64,000 nt of DNA from Utricularia gibba (taxonomy: Eukaryota; Streptophyta; Magnoliopsida; Lamiales; Lentibulariaceae), in NCBI GenBank assembly GCA_002189035.1, contig NEEC01000018.1, forward strand, positions 744,001 through 808,000. Reading direction: 5' to 3'. The translations under genes and the position numbers were made by a program. Within the stretch, counting starts at the first letter, position 1. Each line of letters starts with the position of its first letter. The notes below the pieces were generated by a model. It worked only from the letters and a program-made list of their open reading frames with translations, did no database searches and was not told where the DNA came from. Shown here piece after piece: positions 35,527 to 47,480 of the stretch.

Positions 35527-36939
35527 TGATACAATGGATCCACCTGAAATTCAAGTACATAACAAATATGGATTATATTTTAAAAAATTATATACAAATA
35601 ATTATTCAGTGATGCCGCCCAAAAGGGTAAAGATAACTGATACTCTTCATACAAATGGAAAAACACTCTTGAGATAATTGCCGGAAACCCTACACATCAT
35701 GTGACAGAACGCCCCATCAAAAACCACTCATTACCCACCATATGGATACTTTTGACATCAATTATGAACAAAATTTAATTATTGTAGAAAGAAAATTTTC
35801 AGAAAATAATGGATGAATTATATTACTTGTGTGTACAATAGAGGGAGTTCCCGTTATTAATGTGTTTGGAGGCATGTAGATGTGAAAGGGAAAAATGGTA
35901 CCCATGAGAGTCCTGATTACACCATCTATATATTATATTTAGAGATAGGGGATTAGTCATCTGCTGCCACCCGCGCGAGCAATTACTGCTGGGGGCGTGC
36001 TGATGCTTTTTTTAGTTTATCGCACAAATCTGATTGAAAAAAGGATACTCGTCTGTTCCCAAAACGGGCACATGGCATGTGTCTTCCTTGGGAAATGCAA
36101 GTTGAATCTAAAAGGGCGTGAACTAATAACCTCAATTATGTTCATATTGGTATTTACGAGAGAGCCCCATTTTTTTTTTTTTAAAAAAAGAGGTAATAGG
36201 AGAATCACAAATTTATGTTGAATAGCTTTTAAAAAAATTTAGTATTTGATGGTAATTTATTTAAAAAGGTATAAAAATATACAATTTATTATCAATAAAC
36301 TCTTTTTTGATCCATCAAACCCAAATTCTGAACTAAACGGACCCAAATATTTTTCTCCAAATGTTATCAGTCCGATCCAAACAAACATATGTGTTGGAAG
36401 GGGGAGCTACGTAACCACTAGTGTGCTAAAGCAGCCTGAGCATTGCTGTGGGCTTAATGGAAATGATTGTGATGAGGATGGTTACGGTCAATCACCATAT
36501 AAGGGATATGCATAAGATTATCAGGAATTGTTGGAGAGAATAATTATGTTTGTTTCTAGTTCTATAAGGGGCTAAGTTTAGTTTCGGCAAACTTAGGGCT
36601 ATTTTACGCATTTGAATACACACATTTATAAAAATCAGATTGAAAACAAATGTTTTCTAATATTTAAGTAATTAGATGCAAACATTTTCATAAGTTTTGT
36701 TTTAAAACAAACGTTTGTGAAAAGACAATGTTTTCAACACAAATGTTTACCAATTAAATATTTATAGTACATACATTTTAATGTGTATTAAAATAAATAT
36801 AAATTCATTAATATCTTAACGATTAGATCTAACATTTGCCTAAAAAATACATAAATCAATTCAAAATTAGGGTTTTGATTTCAAACCCAAATTAAGTTTC
36901 GTTCTTTCATAAACCTCCATCGTGTTCCGATTCCGATGA
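35527..36939. other. Intergenic spacer before MULE-A
   Basis: About 1.4 kb. 36640-36760 contains several overlapping palindromic words (AAACAAATGTTTTC, AAACAAACGTTTGTGAAAAG). 36840-36940 reads like a MULE 5' leader (AATTAGGGTTTTGATTTC, then CCATCGTGTTCC). No coding sequence is supported. Confidence 0.5.
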
Positions 36940-37930
36940 CATTCAATGCCTGCTTCTTCTGATTTCTTTGCCCCCTACCTATGCCGGCAACGCATGGTCA
37001 TTCACCACTTTGTTCTTCCCATTGCAAAGGGATGGATGGACAATGTTTTTTATTTTATCATCTTATTTGAGTGTTTTTTTGTTACTCTATTTCCAACTTA
37101 TAATGGTGACTTACTTGAGTACTTTTTCATAGGTTTCAACAACGAATTTTTCAAGTACCTTGGTGTCATTCATGTATGCGGAAGATGAATTTGATTTTGA
37201 GTCTTATTCATTACAATCTTCGTGCTCATTCTATATCAAGCTAGCGTCTAAGATCAAGTGTTAGGAGGAGTGTATACCTCAAGGACATGAAGCTGTGATT
37301 TATGATATTAAGTTGAATCGTGATGGGGAAGAAGACATGTATTATTACCCGAAAATTGGATGAGACAGATTGAAACTTAGGTAATCAAACACATCGTTTG
37401 CTCATCTTAATTTTCAATGAATGCATGCTTTGTGTATTGATGTTTTGATATAATGGTCATTGGTAGTTGTATGTGCATTTCAATGAAGGGAAGGTGTTTG
37501 TTCGGTTACAAAATGCAGCAAGAGATGCCATCATCATGTATTGTATACAAAATCACATTCAATGGAAGTTCAAGCGGAATGATGGCAAGTATTTGATTGT
37601 TGTTTGTGAAAGAGGTAGAGATGAAAGTTGTACTTGAACTGCTACCATATCTGGCCCTTCTTCGGATAGAAATTGATAAGTCGGCAAGTATCATGGTCAA
37701 CATTGTAGCTTATGTGGCAAGGATTTAATTGAGAACAAGTCCCTTAAACTGAAGCATCTTGCTAGAATGTTTGAAGACAAGCTATTAGGTAAATTGGGCA
37801 TTACCTTACATGAATTTAGACAATATATTAACTCATCAAATGCAATGTGGGTGAATCCTACCCAAGCCTATATTGTTAGGAAGATGGTACTCGGAGGCAC
37901 TGATGGAAAGCTTGTGTTGGACTAGTCAAT
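36940..37930 (+). pseudogene. MULE-A transposase, N-terminal part (MuDR domain)
   Basis: Plus-strand coding relics. EECIPQGHEAVIYDIKLN at about 37268-37320 comes first. After a likely intron (37380-37465), VHFNEGKVFVRLQNAARDAI leads into CIQNHIQWKFKRNDGKYLIV and VCERGRDESCT, the plant MuDR N-terminal domain (F......A...Y...H...WK..KND.K...V.C...C.W). KYHGQHCSLC, SLKLKHLARMFEDKLLG and NPTQAYIVRKMVL follow, as in MULE transposases. Stops at about 37639 (TGA, probably from a Trp codon), at about 37673 (TGA-TAA) and near 37923 break the frame. The catalytic core that should follow is missing: Copia-3 is inserted downstream and no DDE block was found up to 43190. Confidence 0.75.
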
Positions 37931-38317
37931 GATGAACCACTATTATGCACAACTACTATTAAGTATCCTTTTTCCCATGTTTATGTATATTATTATGTGT
38001 TAATTTAAACCTAAGTCATCCAAATTAGAAGTTTTATTAATAAGTATTTTATTTTATTGAAAAAATCCAATTATTATTATTTGCCTATATTTTTGTGTTG
38101 ATGCACTTTCATCCAAATGTGGTAAGAAACAATCTTGAAGTGTTGCATGAGACTTCTAAGAAACAAGACACTGGCATTTCATACCTTTACATGACTTGGA
38201 TCAATTGTGGGTGGAACACTGACACTATTCAAGAACCATGACATACGACATGTTAGAATCTATAGTAATGATTAGACACTTACTTGCACAAATGGGAAAC
38301 CTGTCTATACTATAAGT
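37931..38317. other. MULE-A remnant between transposase and Copia-3
   Basis: About 390 bases. Plus-strand frames give only scattered residues (MHFHPNVVRNNLEVLHETSK near 38101-38160), which I cannot place in a known domain. Probably eroded transposase sequence. Confidence 0.4.
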
Positions 38318-38339
38318 TGTATCAATATGATATCTGATA

Positions 38340-39300
38340 TCGGTTCATGAATAATCAGAGATTTATCACAGACGTCTGTAAGTGTAGTATAACCTCTAAC
38401 GGGATCTTCATCAATGTCATGGTCAGGTTCATTACACAGAAAGTGAGGGACTTAGAGTTCCCCATTTGTATCATTGGCTTCATCAATAACAGTTTCCTGC
38501 ATGTCAGATGAGACTGAAATATCTAGATTAGACCTCATATTGTTTTCTTCATTGTTCTATGGAGCATCAGACATATTTTTCTGAAAAGGCTGTGGTTCAG
38601 TTTGTGGTAACATCTCATTTTCCCCCTATTGTGACGATTCTGTAATTTTATATCTGGGTCTCAAGGAGGAGTCATTAGAGTTCGGTGCTGCTTCTTCAGT
38701 AGGAGGGTTAATTTCATTTTGGGTACCTTCAGAATTTAGTATAGAGGGAGATTCTGGTGCATGGTAATCTGCTGAATTTCGTGGGGAATTTTTAGCATTA
38801 TTTCTGGTAGATATATCATTGATTTGCACTTCATTGATGTAGTCATCATGTGAATTATTTGATAGTGCTGCACGTTGAGATGTTTTTGAATCAGGTTCAT
38901 ATAATCCTTCGGTTGTAATATGATTGCCTAATATAGTCTGATTTTCTTGAGCATCAGCAGGGAATAAAAAACTGAGAGTATGAGTATATGGAGCCTCGGT
39001 AGATGAAATGTTGGGTGTGCCATCCCACTTAACAGTATGTCCTTCATCCACAACCACATCAGTGCATCTTTGAGTTGTAATCTTGTTATCTTGAGAGATA
39101 AATACCCTGTAGATTTTTTAAGTTTTTGAGTATCTCATAAATGCACCAATCTGACAATGATTTTTATGTTTGCTACGTTTTTCTTTAGGAACAAACACAT
39201 AACACAAGGATCCGAAGACCTTCAAGTTTTGGAGCTCTGGAGCCTTTCCGTGCCATAATTCAAAGGGAGTTTTTCCTTCTGGTGCTCCTTTGGTGGGAAG
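38340..39300 (-). pseudogene. Copia-3 integrase end and linker before RT
   Basis: Read from high to low coordinates: MNHLPTKGAPEGKTPFELWH (integrase C-terminal signature), VFGSLCYVFVPKEKRSKHK, then a Ser/Asn/Glu-rich linker holding SSLRPRYKITE at about 38640. The frame continues with a few stops to RGYTTLTDVCDKS near 38370. This linker normally precedes the reverse transcriptase, which is absent. Confidence 0.75.
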
Positions 39301-39400
39301 GTGGTTCAATAGAAATACAGTCGTGTTGACTTCCTCCCCCCAAAAAACGTAGAGGTACGTTGTGTTCCAATAGAAGACACCTTCCCATATTCATGAGTGT

Positions 39401-39904
39401 TTAGTTCTTCCTTTCACAAACTCCATTTTGTTGGGGCGTATAGGGTACCGCAAATTGATGTGTGATACCATTCTCATTGCAGATATTTCGAAGATCAGTG
39501 GATTTATATTCTCCCCCATTATCGGAATGAAGAGTGAGTATCCTTGAGTTGCTTTGAGTTTCTACAATTGCCTTAAATATTTTGAAATATTTTGAGGCTT
39601 CTGACTTTTGTTTAAGAAAGTACACCCACATGTATTTTGAATAATCATCAATAAAGATGATGTAATATTTGTTGCCACCGAGTGTTGTTTCCTTCATAGG
39701 TTCACAAATATCAATAGAAACAAGTTTGAGTTTGGCATTTGAGATTATTGTTCTTCGTTGAAATGAGCTTCTACTCATTTTTCCTAGAAGGCATATGCTG
39801 TAGGGGAGATCATACTCATGTAATTCAAGTACGCCTAGAATAGTTCCCTTTGCTTGAGTGTTTTTTAGAAGAGAGTGGTGTGGTGTCCGAGTCTTCTGTG
39901 CCAT
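39401..39904 (-). pseudogene. Copia-3 integrase core (rve) fragment
   Basis: 167 codons open without a stop. Visible are the linker region before integrase, a catalytic Asp in LKLVSIDICEPMK, YYIIFIDDYSKYMWVYFLKQ, the second Asp and context in ILTLHSDNGGEYKS, and YTPQQNGVCERKN with the catalytic Glu. The DDE triad of the integrase is intact in this piece, but a frameshift follows at about 39400. The usual Cys/His zinc module is not clear upstream. Confidence 0.85.
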
Positions 39905-40208
39905 AGGTGAGAGGAATCCATAGCTGCAAGATTGATATTATTGTTAGTTGAATCAAAGTGTATAGGGAATAGACAGTTTACCATTGATACTTTTAATAAA
40001 GTATTGCAATCTTGACAGTGCAGGTGTAGTCTTTCAGACATAGGTTGTATCCATTTTCAATGAGCTGACCATCACTCAACAGATTGTGGGAAGCTTGGAG
40101 GATGTGTTATACATATGCAATTTTAATGAGTTTTTGGTCTGTCTCCAAGCAGATAGACCCAATACCTTTGATAGAGATAGGTTTCCCATCAGCAAGAGTA
40201 AGTGTTTT

Positions 40209-41270
40209 TCATGATATGATTGCATATGTAGTAAACATGGATTTATCGTAGGTTAGATGGTTAATGCAGGCGCTATCAATAAACCATGTAGTCTTGTGTC
40301 GGTGATTAGTAAAAGATGTGAGTATGCTCTTGTTACACCGTGAGTAGATAGAAATCCTAGAAAGTTTATTTAGATCATCAAGTACATCGTTTGTTTTTCT
40401 TTGAGTGTTTTCAGTTCTTGCTAATACAGGAAGACTGTTGTGAGCCATCGAGACCCTTTTGGAAGGGCACACCCTTTCGATGTGTCCTTTACTAGAGTAG
40501 AGTGTGCAATTTGCGTCCGGATGCTAGAAAAAACTCATTGGCAGGTGATTCTTTTGAACGCAGTAAGGACGGGGACGATAAGGTCCCTTCTTCTCCCTTT
40601 TTTCTGTGCGAAAAATAGGTGCAACATAAGGTTGATGATTTTCGCCTTTGGTATTGGTTGCTGAGAATGAGGCTTTGAGGACTGCATCTTGTAAGTTTTC
40701 TTCATTACGAGCTTTCCTCCTGCTATCAACATTCTTGAAGTGATTCAATAATTGTTGTAGATTATGAGTTTCCAAAAATCCGATGGCTTCAAGTGATTCA
40801 ATGACCGCATCAAATTCTGAGGGGGCGCCATGAATGACACGAGCCTTGAGTTTGCTTTCCTCGTGCTCATCCACCTCCTCTCTTAGGCATTTCAGTTTCT
40901 CCGAGTTTTTGAGCAATTGTTTTGCACTTGTTGCCACTTTGCCGTCTTTTATTTTGAAATTATAGACTTGGTTCCATAACATTTGAATTTCCCTTCGTTT
41001 GTATTCCTCGGTCTCTTCATAGTTGGCTTGCAAGGTAAGCTAGGCTTCTCTTAGAGGTTTCCTTGTGATGCAACGGTATGCATCTCCAACCATTGCAGAA
41101 GCAATAATAGCAGTTGCTTGGATTTCTTTTTCACAGTAAGCCTTTTTTGCTATCAAATTTTCATTTGGAATGCCTTCAAATATGGGATCTGTGGCAATAA
41201 TCTTCCATAGTCCATGGAGGCGTAAGTATATCTCCATTTTTTATGCCCATATATCATACTCTTTTCCGTC
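40209..41270 (-). pseudogene. Copia-3 gag and protease remnant
   Basis: PPLFDGKEYDIWA (about 41230-41275) precedes a stop, then MEIYLRLHGLWKII, the ATAIIASAMVGDAY stretch and the long gag helical region (41033-40524), which ends in a Lys/Arg-rich basic tail. A zinc-knuckle start is degenerate. At 40472-40209 the protease-type SACINHLTYDKSMF is seen (usual active site D.GA..H). The gag frame is broken once near 41040 and again after 40524. Confidence 0.75.
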
Positions 41271-41439
41271 GAATAGTGGTGGAGCTATGTTTGTGACTTA
41301 CATATTCGTGGCTTGTGCTGCAAATGAAGAAAACAACATAGAGAATAATTTGTTGAAATAACAGATACTTGAAAGCAAACCAGGGTGTAGAAGGTTGATC
41401 AGTGTTGATTGCCGTTCACATCGGGTTAACCATGAAAGT

Positions 41440-41850
41440 TGTATCAATATGATATATGATGTAGGATATGTATATAGTATGAAGACTTTTGTGTTTCTTA
41501 GCAGGAAGATTTCCTTACGGAAGGTTCACACTTAACAAAAGTGATCAATACAAGGGAGAACATTACAGGTATTTATAAGAGATAATCAAATGGCCTTTGC
41601 CTACGAAATATGGAATTAGCCGTTAGTGAGTGATGTTCGTTGAGCCGTGACTCATGTGTTTGGCTTCTTGTAAGGCTTCACGTATTGACCCATTTTGGTG
41701 AAGATGGGTCCTGAATAATCAATCCCAATTCTTCAATAGCTTTCCTTCTGTCGCGATGATCTGCACCAAATTGCTTGTCGATCTCTGTCACCTTCTAATT
41801 TCTATCAGATTGTTGCGTTTAAATCTTAGCTCCATCATCACCAACCTTCA
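41440..41850 (-). repeat. Probable 5' LTR of Copia-3
   Basis: It begins on the plus strand with TGTATCAATATGATATATGA right next to TGGTTAACCCGATG (minus strand), which could serve as an atypical primer site. A TATA-like TATTTATAAG lies at about 41570-41580. The far border is uncertain and no full second copy remains for comparison. Confidence 0.45.
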
Positions 41851-43190
41851 TATACAAGCAAGACAAAAGTAATGACAGAAAGAGAACAAAGGAAATTAAT
41901 GCACATAGGAGTGAATTAAAGCAAAACTTAAAACATTTTGGAATGGACTTTTTTCTCACTTTACTTTTCATATTTGAACTTGTTCTTTCTCTCCACCATA
42001 GAGAGGAAGAAAACTTTTAGTTTTATGTTTTCTTTTTCTATTTTCATGATCATTCATGGTTGAACTTTCTTAGTTTTTAGAAATAGCTAAAGTTTACTTC
42101 AATGTCTTGAGCACCAATCTAGATTTTTTTCGGAATTTCTTCCAAATTTCGCATATTTTTATGCATCATGTTGCAATCTTTCTATAAAGTCTCTTGATCA
42201 TGGTCCATGAGTAGTCGATCACTCCTCGTAGATTTTGATAAAAAGTAAAATGAAAAGCACCATCTTCAATCATATTGGTTCAAGGGAGATAGCGAATTTT
42301 TCGTAGTCAAGATACTTCGATAATGGATGAGTAATGACCTCGTAACCACCATTAATCATTGGCAATAGCTAGGTACTGTGCAGAATTTACTTTTGAGGTA
42401 AATCGACGACAATCTACTTGTCTTCTAAATCGTACATGAGGGAATCATATGAAGCTATTCTCATGCCTCCTTTTCAATCAATGTATAAGGAAAAGTAAGT
42501 TATTCCTTCCTCCTATAATTAGTTATTTGGAAGAAATCAATGAAGGCCGTGGCAAGGACAGATGAAGGAGGAAATGAAATCTCTTTTCCAGGAATTGCTT
42601 TTCTTACTCAAAATCCATTATTTATGTTGTACTCTGTATTTTAGTGTTTTAAAATCCCTTTTACAAACTTATGATAATTTGTAAAAGTTTAGCACAAAAC
42701 ATTTTTTGCAAATTTCAACTCCCTAAGATCAACACTCATACTATGCTTATTTGTGTTTCATGTTTTTTTAATTAAAATTTGTTGAGAAAACGATATGCCA
42801 CAAATATTTGACACCATTGCCAAGGAGATGTGTATTTTTGTATTTAGTATTGTGTTTAGTTTTTCTTTTTTTTTTCTTTTTCTTTCTGTCTTCTTCTTTA
42901 TATTTTCTTTATGTTGTGGTATTGTGTTTTTCTCTTTTTATACATTTAGTTCCAATGAAGCTTGAGATCATACTGAGAAGCCTTGTGTTCATTAGATATT
43001 GAGATTGAACGCACATTTCTGGTGAAAAAGAGAGAACAAATTCTGATAGTATTTAAATAATTTGAGTTGTACTTTGTTTTGTGTGGATGCACCACTACAT
43101 TCATCATCTGTAGGATCTTCCACACCTACTACATGAAAAATGGAGATGGAAGCTTATCACAATAAACCTTGCTAGGTGAACTCATACATC
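41851..43190. other. Decayed sequence between Copia-3 and MULE-A transposase end
   Basis: About 1.3 kb. A weak Copia RNase H-like stretch on the minus strand (RRQVDCRRFTSKVNSAQYLA, around 42360-42420) hints at another old Copia piece. A T-rich tract runs from 42848 to 42910. There is no intact frame. This is where the DDE core of MULE-A should be, and I cannot see it. Confidence 0.4.
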
Positions 43191-44015
43191 CTTCATAGAG
43201 GATGCCAAGTGTGATGCCTTAATAAACAGTATTTTAGAATCCTGAAATGCACTGTTTTTAGCTGCAAGTTGTTTGCCAATCTTAAGGATGTTAGAAGAGG
43301 CTAGACGGACAATGGCAGATCAATTCAATAAGCGACATGATGAGGTTACTAAGGGGAAGGCACGGTACTCACCAGTAGCAATGGAAACAATTGAGAGCAA
43401 CTCTATTTCAGAGTCTGGTGTGGAGATGTGCTCAACGGATCCCATGCATTAGAAACGGGTTAAAGGGTTGCATTAGTATTGTATTCACCTAAGAGATTGG
43501 ACCTCTTCATGTTGGATGTGGCAAATCACATGTATAGTTTTATTTCCTTCTAGTCTATCCTAGCATTAAATTATCACTTTTACATCCCAAATCTTACAAT
43601 GTAAACATGTCATGCTAGCAATATGCACTTAGCGTGACAACCCAAGAAACTACATATATGAGTGGTATGATGACACCCATTTTAGAGAGACATACACATT
43701 GTAGATACATGGTAAGTGAACTACATGATTATCTATGCGAAAGTGTTTGTAGATAAATGTTTGTTTGGCACAGGAATGTCAAATAATAGAGAATGGCTTA
43801 TATTAAATGATAAGATCATATTACCACCATAGTTCCACAACACACCTCATGGTAGGCCATGAAAGCATAGAAAACGGGCACTGTATGAGAAGCAATCACC
43901 AGAGAAAAAACACAAAAAAGTTAGCACAAGACAACTACAGTTTTGGCATACATGTGGGTTCATGGGGCACAATGCGTGAACATGTGAAAAAGAGAAAAAT
44001 AAAGGTAAACTTGGT
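43190..44015 (+). pseudogene. MULE-A transposase, C-terminal part with zinc knuckle
   Basis: Plus-strand pieces in MULE order. EDAKCDALINSILES and LPILRMLEEARRTMADQFNK (43195-43330), then HDEVTKGKARYSPVAMETIE. Next is HVMLAICT..DNPRNYIYEWYDD (about 43605-43680), the region after the SWIM Cys/His motif. Then PPHGRP (about 43850) and a zinc knuckle relic TCGFMGHNA.TC (about 43951-43987) followed by Lys-rich sequence. These are the standard last third of a plant MULE transposase. Stops occur in the first and third pieces. Copia-4 begins immediately after. Confidence 0.75.
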
Positions 44016-44037
44016 AGTTTGTTTTCAGTTAAATATC

Positions 44038-44862
44038 TCATATGATTATGACCACAACGTTTGTTTGTCCCTTTTTACCACAGTGGAAACACTTTCCCTT
44101 ACAGCTAGACTCGCCCTTCTCAAGGACGGTCTGTTTCCTCTTCATGGGACTACTCTTAACCTTTAAGTCCTCATCGACCTTCTCTTTTCCCTTCTTCGTG
44201 GATTTCTTCTTCTTTCTTGCAATGACAAGAGCAGCTTCTCTTGTCTTGCTAGAGGAAGAAGCATTTCGCTGGGCAACCGTTAACTTATTGTTGAGTTCTG
44301 CTAGCGAGCAACTGATTTGATTCATGTGAAAATTCGTAATAAAGCTTCCAAACGACTTTCGAAGTGACTGCAGAACCAGATCAGTTTTCAGATCAGCGTC
44401 CATTTTGAAATCAAGATTTTCTAGCCCTTCTATGAGCATAATCATAGAATTCACATGGGCGCTGACATCTGAACCTTCCTCCATACGTGCACCAAACAGC
44501 CTACTCGACATCTCATATCGAGAAGATCTGCTCGACGCACCGTACAGTTCTCGTAGATGTTCCAAGATGGAAGCTGCTGTGGTGTAATTCTCATGTTGCC
44601 TCTGCAAATCAGAATTCATAGAGGCCAACATGTAACACCTTGCCGTGTTGTCATCTATCTCCCACTGAACTAGCAACTGGTGCTCAACATCTGTGGGATT
44701 AGATGGGTCAACTGGCACAGGAGGCTTTCCATCCAATACACTAGCGACTCGATCATACTGCAGAACAAGTTTTAGGTTTCTCAGCCAATCCACAAAGTTG
44801 GGGCCAACCAACTTGTTGTCATCGAGAATACTGGCGATTGGATTGTTTGATTTCAACTTCAT
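44038..44862 (-). CDS. Copia-4 gag, open for 274 codons
   Basis: Well-preserved plant Copia gag. MKLKSNNPIASILDDNKLVG, then NFVDWLRNLKLVLQYDRV, a UBN2-type helical core (WEIDDNTARCYMLASMNSDL, ILEHLRELYGA, VNSMIMLIEGLENLDFKMD), and a basic nucleocapsid part (RKKKKSTKKGKEK). It ends in half of a zinc knuckle: CFHCGKKGQ, where a His then a Cys would be expected. Sequence after GQ is foreign, so a deletion or insertion junction lies at about 44050-44075 and pol is entirely missing. The protein would form the virus-like particle shell of the retrotransposon. Confidence 0.85.
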   Translation of the reverse strand: MKLKSNNPIASILDDNKLVGPNFVDWLRNLKLVLQYDRVASVLDGKPPVPVDPSNPTDVEHQLLVQWEIDDNTARCYMLASMNSDLQRQHENYTTAASILEHLRELYGASSRSSRYEMSSRLFGARMEEGSDVSAHVNSMIMLIEGLENLDFKMDADLKTDLVLQSLRKSFGSFITNFHMNQISCSLAELNNKLTVAQRNASSSSKTREAALVIARKKKKSTKKGKEKVDEDLKVKSSPMKRKQTVLEKGESSCKGKCFHCGKKGQTNVVVIII

Positions 44863-45610
44863 TTTTCCTGTAAATGGAGAACTAGCAAGATCTGCATATA
44901 TTCAAGCATCAACATCAATCAAGAAGTCACGGACTTCAACTAATTGATTACTACATTCATGTTTATCACATAAACAAGGTATGCATAATGTAACAGATAG
45001 AATTATCCTTGCCCTACATCTCCTCAAGTACATATGCTATTCTTGGAGCATGTAAAACAACAATCAACAACTTGATTCACATATCTCATATGCAATTCTA
45101 TCTCTGCTCCTAACATTTCTATTCTCAGGTACCCATGCCATTCTTGAATAAAATGCTAGTCAAGTAAACCCATTCACCCAGCAACCATATAAGTAATTTA
45201 ATATCTCAGGTACACATGTCATTCTTGATATAAACACTCACATAGTCACAACATCGCATGCTTTAACAATAATTGAACAATATCACATATCATTTCATAA
45301 TATTGCCTGAATGGAGGGCCAAGAAACATTAACATAAATGTTTCAAAACTTGATATTTAAGTTGAAAAATAAATTCTGAAAAACTATAAGCAAACAAATT
45401 TTCAGAAAACCATTTTTCCCTTGTTTAAACCAAGTCGTGTATCGAGCTAGCCAATACAGAATTCCAAACTCCCACTCAAACCAGAGATGGTAGTTCTGAA
45501 AGTCAAATGGCTTTAACAACCAAGAATCGACGATAAAAAATAAACCAAAATGTGCAAAATATTGCACAACCCATGATTTAAATCTAACGCCATTCAGATA
45601 GTTGCTAAAC
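44863..45610 (-). other. Copia-4 5' leader
   Basis: Untranslated leader between gag and the primer-binding site. It holds repeated short words (ATCTCATATGCAATTC, ATATCTCAGGTAC, TCTCAGGTACCCATG). No coding frame is supported. Confidence 0.5.
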
Positions 45611-45613
45611 CTA

Positions 45614-45625
45614 GCTCTGATACCA
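45614..45625 (-). other. Copia-4 primer-binding site
   Basis: On the minus strand TGGTATCAGAGC, an exact match to the initiator-Met tRNA complement. It lies one base inside the LTR that starts TGTCGGGTT on the plus strand. Confidence 0.85.
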
Positions 45626-45626
45626 C

Positions 45627-47050
45627 TGTCGGGTTACGCGCAGCGGAAGGTGGGAAAAACAAAAATTTTTCCCTTTTCGTAACCAGCGATATCTCATATC
45701 GCTTGTAGCACCGAAACAATGATACCTCTAGCTCGTCCACACAAACTAGAAATAAATCCGACTAGGTTAAACCAACAAATGTATCACATACATTTTGCCC
45801 AAAATATGTTTAAACCATCTCATGGAATAAACATACATCTGATGCCAATATCTCATATTTGCACCAAGATTTGATTCAACTCTTGAATCGGCATATTGGG
45901 AAAACACAGTAAAGTCAATGCTAATATCTCATATTTGCACTGACTATCAATACAGAAGAAACACGTGGAATAAGCAGAGAAAAATTACCAAACTCAAAAC
46001 CAGAGTCGAGTTTTCTTCGTATCGCTATTCACCGGTCTCGTTTCTTCCTAAAGTGCTTTACCTCTTTCGGAGCTTGAACACGTCTTCCCAGAAGAAGAAC
46101 TCCAAAACCTTTTAGAAATGAGCCAACTGCCTCCTATTTATAGCCAAGCATTGGCACGCATTTTAATGCGGCACACATTTCAATGTGGGCTAATAAATAT
46201 GGGTTTGGGCTTTAAGAATATGGGCTTAGGCCTAGCGGCCCCAAATTGTCAACCCATATTATTTGGGCCTTGGTTACCTATATGGGCCTGAGCCCATATA
46301 ACCAATGTTTAACCAACATGTGATCCAAATTTAAAGACATGCTACCAAAACCCGAATCACAAGCGTCTCGGACAACTTCTAATTCTTTGTGTGTGTGACT
46401 TACTAGGTTCATTCTTAATCAGCAATGAGAGGCGAGAAATCTCATTTATCTAACAACGATATTATCCCAAGATATCGTGTCTCTCATATAATACAAGGGA
46501 TGCCTAGCATAGCATATTGTATTTACCCGATTAAAACTGAATATGATATTCAATGAAGAATCTCGATTGCTATCCTTATGAATATCCCTTCATTGGAGAC
46601 TTCGATCTAGAATGGAATCATGGATAGTCAAATTCCATTTAATCTAGATCATCAATATTATCCTGAACACATGTTTCGAAGGCAAAACGAGAACTTGGAA
46701 TCTCATTCCAACATCTCGACAACCTGGCCAGGAATTTACCCGACGAAACAATCAGGAAATCTGAAGTCTCATCTCCGTTTACCCGAAGTAATGAATCTCA
46801 TCTTGGTTATTCAAAGATCTTCATATACTATCAACTTAGACCATCACTATCGCTGACTTGTATATTTCAACAAGCCTAAATAGTAATAAATCTAAGGCAA
46901 TAATATATAAGACACAATGAAACCTCAAGTCGAAGGATTTCCATAAAGCAATCTAAATAACATTGTGTTGACATATGTAAAATACCATGCATATGTTATT
47001 AAGCGTCACATGTTCGGTCAGCTCATCTCATGAGCCCCCACATGTTTATT
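45627..47050 (-). repeat. 5' LTR of Copia-4
   Basis: The inner border is exact: TGTCGGGTTACGCG at 45627 next to the primer site. The outer border is uncertain, probably between 46900 and 47050. It contains a minus-strand TATA box at about 46135-46143 and many copies of the word ATCTCAT. It also has two exact copies of AATATCTCATATTTGCAC (45847-45864 and 45923-45940) and the palindrome AGCGATAT-CTC-ATATCGCT (45685-45703). No second full LTR is in the window. Confidence 0.6.
46135..46143 (-). promoter_or_regulatory. TATA box of the Copia-4 LTR promoter
   Basis: CTATAAATAGG on the minus strand, in a good position to drive transcription toward the primer-binding site and gag. Confidence 0.6.
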
Positions 47051-47480
47051 CTGACATCTCATGTCAAGCAGCATTCGACCCACTGCCTACTATATTTTGA
47101 TAAATACTTTATCAACACAGTAAATAAACTGAGGTGACAGTTAAGCCAACTATGATGCCCAATCAAAGTATTCAAACTGTGAATCTTTCGAATATACATG
47201 TTACAGGAGAATCTGTCGAATATTTTTAACAACTTAAAAATACATTCTCCAAAAACACAATTCTGGACATTGCCATAAAAGAGAGAACAACAATTATGGG
47301 ATGCTAGATTACATGGCTTTTGAGCATACTTCCAACAATCTTTAGGAGGATGAACAAAATGCTTCCAGTAAGAGAAGCCAAGAAGGAAATTTTGAGATAT
47401 ATCCATCTTCTCGGATGGCACTACTTGCAGGGGTACCTTAAAATAGAATTTTTAAAAAAATGTTTTAATATTTAGCACAT
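47051..47480. other. Junction between Copia-4 and the MULE-A protease
   Basis: About 430 bases. A 120-codon open frame on the minus strand (47421-47059) has no resemblance to a family I know and may be LTR or MULE sequence by chance. I make no gene call. Confidence 0.4.

Larger units (their letters stand above)
38318..41439 (-). mobile_element. Copia-3 retrotransposon, 3'-truncated
   Basis: Minus-strand Ty1/Copia element inserted in MULE-A. Gag, protease relic, integrase and the linker before RT are present; RT and RNase H are missing. The left border carries AAGTTGTATCAATATGATAT (38314-38333), which recurs exactly at 41436-41455, where the 5' LTR end meets the primer-binding region. This suggests that only the last bases of the 3' LTR remain. 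Confidence 0.65.

Noticed and set aside
42340-42430. Additional Copia RNase H domain on the minus strand
   Set aside because: Only one weak motif with no supporting neighbours. Mentioned as a hint, not called.
47059-47421. 120-codon open frame on the minus strand
   Set aside because: No recognisable domain, no splice or promoter context, and it lies at the junction of a Copia LTR and MULE sequence.
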